In this document: positions 5,468 through 7,872 of the stretch, one piece after another | How the letters are laid out: the number at the start of each line of letters is the position of its first letter | Position numbering within the stretch: position 1 is the stretch's first letter | Source of the DNA: an uncultured Eubacteriales bacterium | GTDB taxonomy: Bacteria > Bacillota > Clostridia > Lachnospirales > Lachnospiraceae | Assembly (NCBI GenBank): GCA_900321525.1 | Contig: ONWL01000085.1 | Location: 1 to 7,872, forward strand | Direction: 5' to 3' | DNA: 7,872 bases | Position numbers and translations under genes: made by a program | The notes under the pieces: model-generated | Told to the model about the DNA's origin: nothing | Seen by the model: only the letters and a program-made list of their open reading frames with translations | Database searches by the model: none

Positions 5468-7447
5468 ATGGAAAGATTGATTTATTTAGCCCCTGTGATG
5501 GGGATTCTGGCATTGGGATTTGCCGGAATATTGATTGGGCGTGTGATGAAGCAGGCACCGGGGAATGACCGGATGCAGGAAATTGCAGGTGCCATTTCAG
5601 ATGGGGCACAGGCATTTTTGTTTTCAGAGTATAAGATATTGGTGGTCTTTGCATTGGCATTGTTTGTGATCATTGCCATTGCCATCAGTCCGGTGACGGC
5701 CATTTGCTTTGTGGCAGGTGCACTGTTTTCTACTGCAGCCGGTTATTGTGGTATGAATGTGGCCACTAAAGCCAACGTGCGCACCGCTAATGCAGCAAAA
5801 GAAGGGGGCATGAATCGGGCGTTATCTGTGGCATTTTCCGGTGGTGCGGTCATGGGAATGTGTGTGGCAGGCTTAGGGCTCCTCGGAGTATCGGTGGTAT
5901 ACCTGATCACCAGAAATGTGGACGTGTTATCGGGATTTAGTTTGGGAGCATCTTCTATTGCATTGTTTGCCCGTGTGGGTGGTGGTATTTATACGAAGGC
6001 AGCGGATGTAGGCGCCGATCTGGTGGGAAAGGTAGAAGCCGGCATCCCAGAGGATGACCCGAGAAATCCGGCAGTCATTGCGGATAATGTAGGAGATAAT
6101 GTAGGTGATGTGGCTGGTATGGGCGCAGATTTGTTTGAATCTTATGTGGGTTCTCTGGTATCTGCCATCACATTGGGGGTCGCATACTATCAGTTGACTG
6201 GTGCTGTATTTCCACTGGCGCTGGCAGCATTGGGGATTTTGTCTTCTATCATCGGTTCTTTCTTTGTGAGAGGAGATGAGAAATCCAATCCTCACAAGGC
6301 ATTAAAGATCGGTACATATACCGCCAGTGCGGTTGTACTGATTGCTTCTTTTGTGTTGAGTAAAGTCTGCTTTGACAGTTTCCAGGCAGCCATTGCGGTA
6401 GTCATCGGTCTGGCGGCAGGATTGCTCATTGGTATTGTAACAGAGATTTATACATCCGGTCAGTATCAGTTTGTGAAGCGGATCGCGGAACAGTCCCAGA
6501 CGGGAGCTGCCACCACCATCATCAGTGGTCTGGCAGTGGGGATGCAGTCTACTGCATTGCCCATTCTCTTTATTGTCATTGCCATTTTCGTGGCGTTTCA
6601 GGTATGCGGTCTGTACGGTATTGCGCTGGCAGCAGTGGGTATGCTGTCTACTACCGGTATTACCGTAGCAGTAGATGCTTATGGCCCCATTGCAGACAAT
6701 GCAGGAGGTATTGCGGAAATGTCCGGTCTGGATGCTTCTGTTCGTAAGGTAACAGATGAACTGGATGCAGTGGGCAATACCACCGCAGCTATGGGAAAAG
6801 GTTTTGCCATCGGTTCTGCCGCATTGACTGCACTGGCATTGTTTGTCTCCTATGCAGAAACCGTCAATCTGGATGGAATCAACTTATTAGAGTCCAGAGT
6901 GACCATCGGATTGCTGATCGGCGGTATGCTGCCATTCCTGTTCTCTGCCTTTACCATGGAATCCGTTTCCAAGGCAGCCAATAAGATGATCGAAGAAGTA
7001 CGCAGACAGTTCCGCACCATTCCGGGTATCTTAGAGGGCAAGGCGAAGCCGGACTACAAAACTTGCGTGGCAATCTCCACAAAGGCAGCTTTGCAGGAAA
7101 TGCTGGTACCAGGGATCATGGCAGTGTTGGCCCCTCTGGTAGTGGGCATCCTACTGGGACCGGCAGCTCTTGGTGGTACGCTGGCAGGCGCATTGGTGAC
7201 TGGTGTGCTCATGGCAATCTTTATGAGTAATGCCGGCGGTGCATGGGACAATGCAAAGAAATATATTGAGGAAGGCAACTACGGCGGCAAGGGCAGTGCC
7301 CCGCATAAGGCAGCGGTAGTAGGTGATACGGTAGGTGATCCGTTTAAGGATACGTCCGGTCCGTCTATCAATATTTTGATCAAGCTGATGACCATCGTGT
7401 CTCTGGTATTTGCCCCATTGTTTGTGATGATTGGCGGCATTTTGTAA
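5468..7447 (+). CDS. hppA: Membrane-bound K+-dependent pyrophosphatase (Na+ and/or H+ pump)
   Basis: This integral membrane enzyme hydrolyses pyrophosphate to two phosphates and uses the energy to pump ions out of the cytoplasm. The 659 residues and about 16 hydrophobic segments are normal for bacterial members. Active-site motifs are all present: 'YTKAADVGADLVGKVE' (175-190), 'DNVGDNVGD' (206-214), 'DAYGPIADNAGG' (403-414), 'NAGGAWDNAKK' (588-598) and 'GDTVGDPFKD' (619-628). Ala440 and Gly443 in 'GNTTAAMGKG' are the residues of the K+-dependent class; K+-independent enzymes have Lys and Thr there. Glu224 in 'DLFESY' sits at the position typical of Na+-PPases, one turn before the Glu of plant H+ pumps. 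K+-dependent H+ and dual Na+/H+ enzymes share it, so the ion is not settled. ATG 5468 follows AGGAAAGAGG (5453-5462). It is the last gene of its transcript. Confidence 0.97.
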   Translation: MERLIYLAPVMGILALGFAGILIGRVMKQAPGNDRMQEIAGAISDGAQAFLFSEYKILVVFALALFVIIAIAISPVTAICFVAGALFSTAAGYCGMNVATKANVRTANAAKEGGMNRALSVAFSGGAVMGMCVAGLGLLGVSVVYLITRNVDVLSGFSLGASSIALFARVGGGIYTKAADVGADLVGKVEAGIPEDDPRNPAVIADNVGDNVGDVAGMGADLFESYVGSLVSAITLGVAYYQLTGAVFPLALAALGILSSIIGSFFVRGDEKSNPHKALKIGTYTASAVVLIASFVLSKVCFDSFQAAIAVVIGLAAGLLIGIVTEIYTSGQYQFVKRIAEQSQTGAATTIISGLAVGMQSTALPILFIVIAIFVAFQVCGLYGIALAAVGMLSTTGITVAVDAYGPIADNAGGIAEMSGLDASVRKVTDELDAVGNTTAAMGKGFAIGSAALTALALFVSYAETVNLDGINLLESRVTIGLLIGGMLPFLFSAFTMESVSKAANKMIEEVRRQFRTIPGILEGKAKPDYKTCVAISTKAALQEMLVPGIMAVLAPLVVGILLGPAALGGTLAGALVTGVLMAIFMSNAGGAWDNAKKYIEEGNYGGKGSAPHKAAVVGDTVGDPFKDTSGPSINILIKLMTIVSLVFAPLFVMIGGIL

Positions 7448-7512
7448 GAGAAGAATGGAAATGATGAGGCAAGAGACGATCAAAGTTTAGTAGAGGGAAT
7501 ATAAACAATGAG

Positions 7513-7555
7513 AAAAGAGGTTATGGTACTTATGAATGGTATCATAACCTCTTTT
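7513..7555. terminator. Strong bidirectional terminator between hppA and larC
   Basis: AAAAGAGGTTATGGTAC (7513-7529) pairs with GTATCATAACCTCTTTT (7539-7555) over 17 base pairs with a single G-U and a nine-base loop. Read rightwards the stem ends in TTTT, and read leftwards it also ends in TTTT. It lies 65 bases after the hppA stop and 28 bases past the larC stop, so it should stop both convergent transcripts. Confidence 0.88.
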
Positions 7556-7583
7556 AGTAAAACAGGATACTGGATGTATCAGA

Positions 7584-7872
7584 TCATTTCTGCTGATCGG
7601 CAAACTGTTCCCGAATATAAGCCGCCGCTGCACCATAATCCATTCCCTGTGTGCGGCAAAGCATCTGGATGGATTCATATTCCGGATAGATATAAGTGGT
7701 ATTTTCATAGGTACATGCCTTGGCGTAAACTACCCCATAAGGAGTATCCATTCGTAGTGCCTGTCTGGGCAGGATGGTGCGCTGTTTTTCACACCAGCGG
7801 ATGCCGATAGAAGTGGTGTGGGTAAAAATGATACGTTCCATGTCCTGCTGTTTGTCAACGGTGCACAACACG
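7584..7872 (-). CDS. larC: LarC nickel-pincer cofactor chelatase, C-terminal part (5' cut by window edge)
   Basis: LarC inserts nickel into the pyridinium bis-thiocarboxylate mononucleotide, completing the nickel-pincer cofactor used by lactate racemase LarA and relatives; it is CTP-dependent in studied cases. The last 95 or so codons are here, read leftwards from the right edge to TGA at 7586-7584. The family's C-terminal pattern is clear: 'LCTVDKQQDMERIIFTHTTS', then 'IGIRWCEKQRTILPR', 'TPYGVVYAKA', and the ending 'YPEYESIQMLCRTQGMDYG'. The GTG at 7871 is an internal codon, not the start. In some lactobacilli LarC is produced by a programmed frameshift joining larC1 and larC2; the portion seen here is the larC2-like end, so whether that applies cannot be judged. 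It converges on hppA across a shared terminator. Confidence 0.85.
   Translation of the reverse strand, partial: VLCTVDKQQDMERIIFTHTTSIGIRWCEKQRTILPRQALRMDTPYGVVYAKACTYENTTYIYPEYESIQMLCRTQGMDYGAAAAYIREQFADQQK

Noticed and set aside
7508..7810. 100-codon forward frame after hppA
   Set aside because: It begins inside the bidirectional terminator and lies antisense to the recognisable larC end.
1..7872. CRISPR array, insertion sequence, tRNA or rRNA gene
   Set aside because: No spaced repeat array, transposase, terminal inverted repeat pair or RNA-gene signature was found, including around the seam at 2540.

Overview
The window looks like two unrelated Firmicutes (Clostridia-type) segments joined inside one reading frame. 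The left part (1 to about 2537) holds a peptide-antibiotic sensing and resistance module of the BceRS-BceAB type. The right part (about 2539 to 7872) is a housekeeping stretch of a gut-Clostridia or Lachnospiraceae kind. The taxonomic guess rests on protein style (DnaK and DnaJ wording, a single-chain membrane pyrophosphatase, BceRS-ABC architecture) and strong Shine-Dalgarno sites. It was not checked against a database.

Left part: the C-terminal DNA-binding half of an OmpR-family response regulator (start cut off by the window edge) overlaps by one base with an intact intramembrane-sensing histidine kinase. A 107-base gap follows and carries a perfect match to the published BceR-type operator pattern TnACA-N4-TGTAA. 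Next comes the ATPase gene of the ABC transporter, broken by a missing stretch (about 25 bases by comparison with the family) just before Walker A. The permease gene starts with a 4-base GTGA overlap but keeps only about its first 137 codons.

Seam: at about 2533-2560 the permease frame runs without interruption into the last ~300 codons of dnaK. Leucine codon use changes sharply there: CTT/CTC make up 9 of 14 leucine codons before and 0 of 21 after. No mobile element, tRNA or long repeat marks the joint. An assembly chimera is the most economical reading; a real recombination is possible but would have destroyed both genes.

Right part: the dnaK 3' end, then a 151-base gap with a long stem-loop that has a competing downstream partner, then intact dnaJ ended by a hairpin-plus-T-run terminator. 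A near-consensus sigma-70 type promoter (TTGAAA-N17-TATACT) starts a second unit. It encodes a small one-helix, lysine-rich membrane protein and hppA, a K+-dependent membrane pyrophosphatase that pumps Na+ and/or H+. A strong bidirectional terminator separates hppA from the convergent 3' end of larC (nickel-pincer cofactor synthesis), which runs off the right edge.

Functionally, the left genes would sense a cell-wall-active peptide and switch on its removal. The right genes are protein folding (DnaK-DnaJ), pyrophosphate-driven ion pumping and cofactor maturation. No CRISPR array, insertion sequence, rRNA or tRNA was seen.
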